Below, in pieces: positions 7,035-7,035 of a DNA stretch of 7,035 nucleotides (positions are counted from its first letter, which is position 1; the number at the start of each line of letters is the position of its first letter). The notes beneath the pieces were generated by a model that was not told the origin of the DNA, made no database searches, and was given only the letters and a program-made list of their open reading frames with translations. Origin of the DNA: Betaproteobacteria bacterium (GTDB lineage Bacteria > Pseudomonadota > Gammaproteobacteria > Burkholderiales > Burkholderiaceae_D); the NCBI GenBank assembly GCA_015655165.1, contig JAATFN010000373.1, positions 1 to 7,035 of the forward strand, written 5' to 3'. The translations under genes and the position numbers were made by a program.

Positions 7035-7035
7035 C

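Overview
The window holds a complete cell-surface signalling module for iron-siderophore uptake, followed by a second, convergent receptor gene. The outer-membrane receptors, the FecI/FecR-type regulators and the base composition (GC by eye a little under half) point to a Gram-negative proteobacterium. The YGAPRNFTVTLRQTF-like receptor C-terminus and the promoter style suggest a betaproteobacterium, perhaps Burkholderiales with low GC. That placement is inference from memory, not from a search.

Layout: bases 1-150 hold no gene I can support. A sigma70-like promoter (151-179) with a Fur-box-like palindrome at its predicted start site (184-199) precedes an ECF sigma factor of the FecI type (207-713, +). 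It is followed after 37 bases by its FecR-type transmembrane anti-sigma factor/regulator (751-1743, +). A 174-base gap carries an A/T-rich promoter-like element (1785-1810) and a 14-base perfect palindrome (1866-1879). Next is a TonB-dependent siderophore receptor with an N-terminal STN signalling domain (1918-4275, +). A perfect 13-bp hairpin that can terminate in both directions (4303-4338) separates it from a second, convergent STN-containing TonB-dependent receptor of the FpvA/FhuE type (4406-6853, -). Upstream of the second receptor is a copy of the same A/T-rich promoter-like element (6919-6941, read on -). At the right edge there may be the last codons of another minus-strand gene (6987-7034).

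How the genes would work together (family knowledge applied to this locus): iron starvation lifts Fur repression of the sigma/anti-sigma pair. Loaded receptor contacts the periplasmic C-terminal domain of FecR through its STN domain. FecR is processed and frees or activates the sigma factor, which transcribes the receptor gene. Because both receptors carry STN domains and share an upstream element, while only one sigma/anti-sigma pair is visible, one regulator may serve two receptors with different ligands. No siderophore synthesis, inner-membrane permease or TonB gene lies in the window, so uptake of siderophores made by other organisms is plausible but unproven.

I see nothing that must be a wholly new system. 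The most informative points are the shared promoter element, the two-receptor/one-regulator layout, and the conserved Gly-Thr self-cleavage site in FecR.
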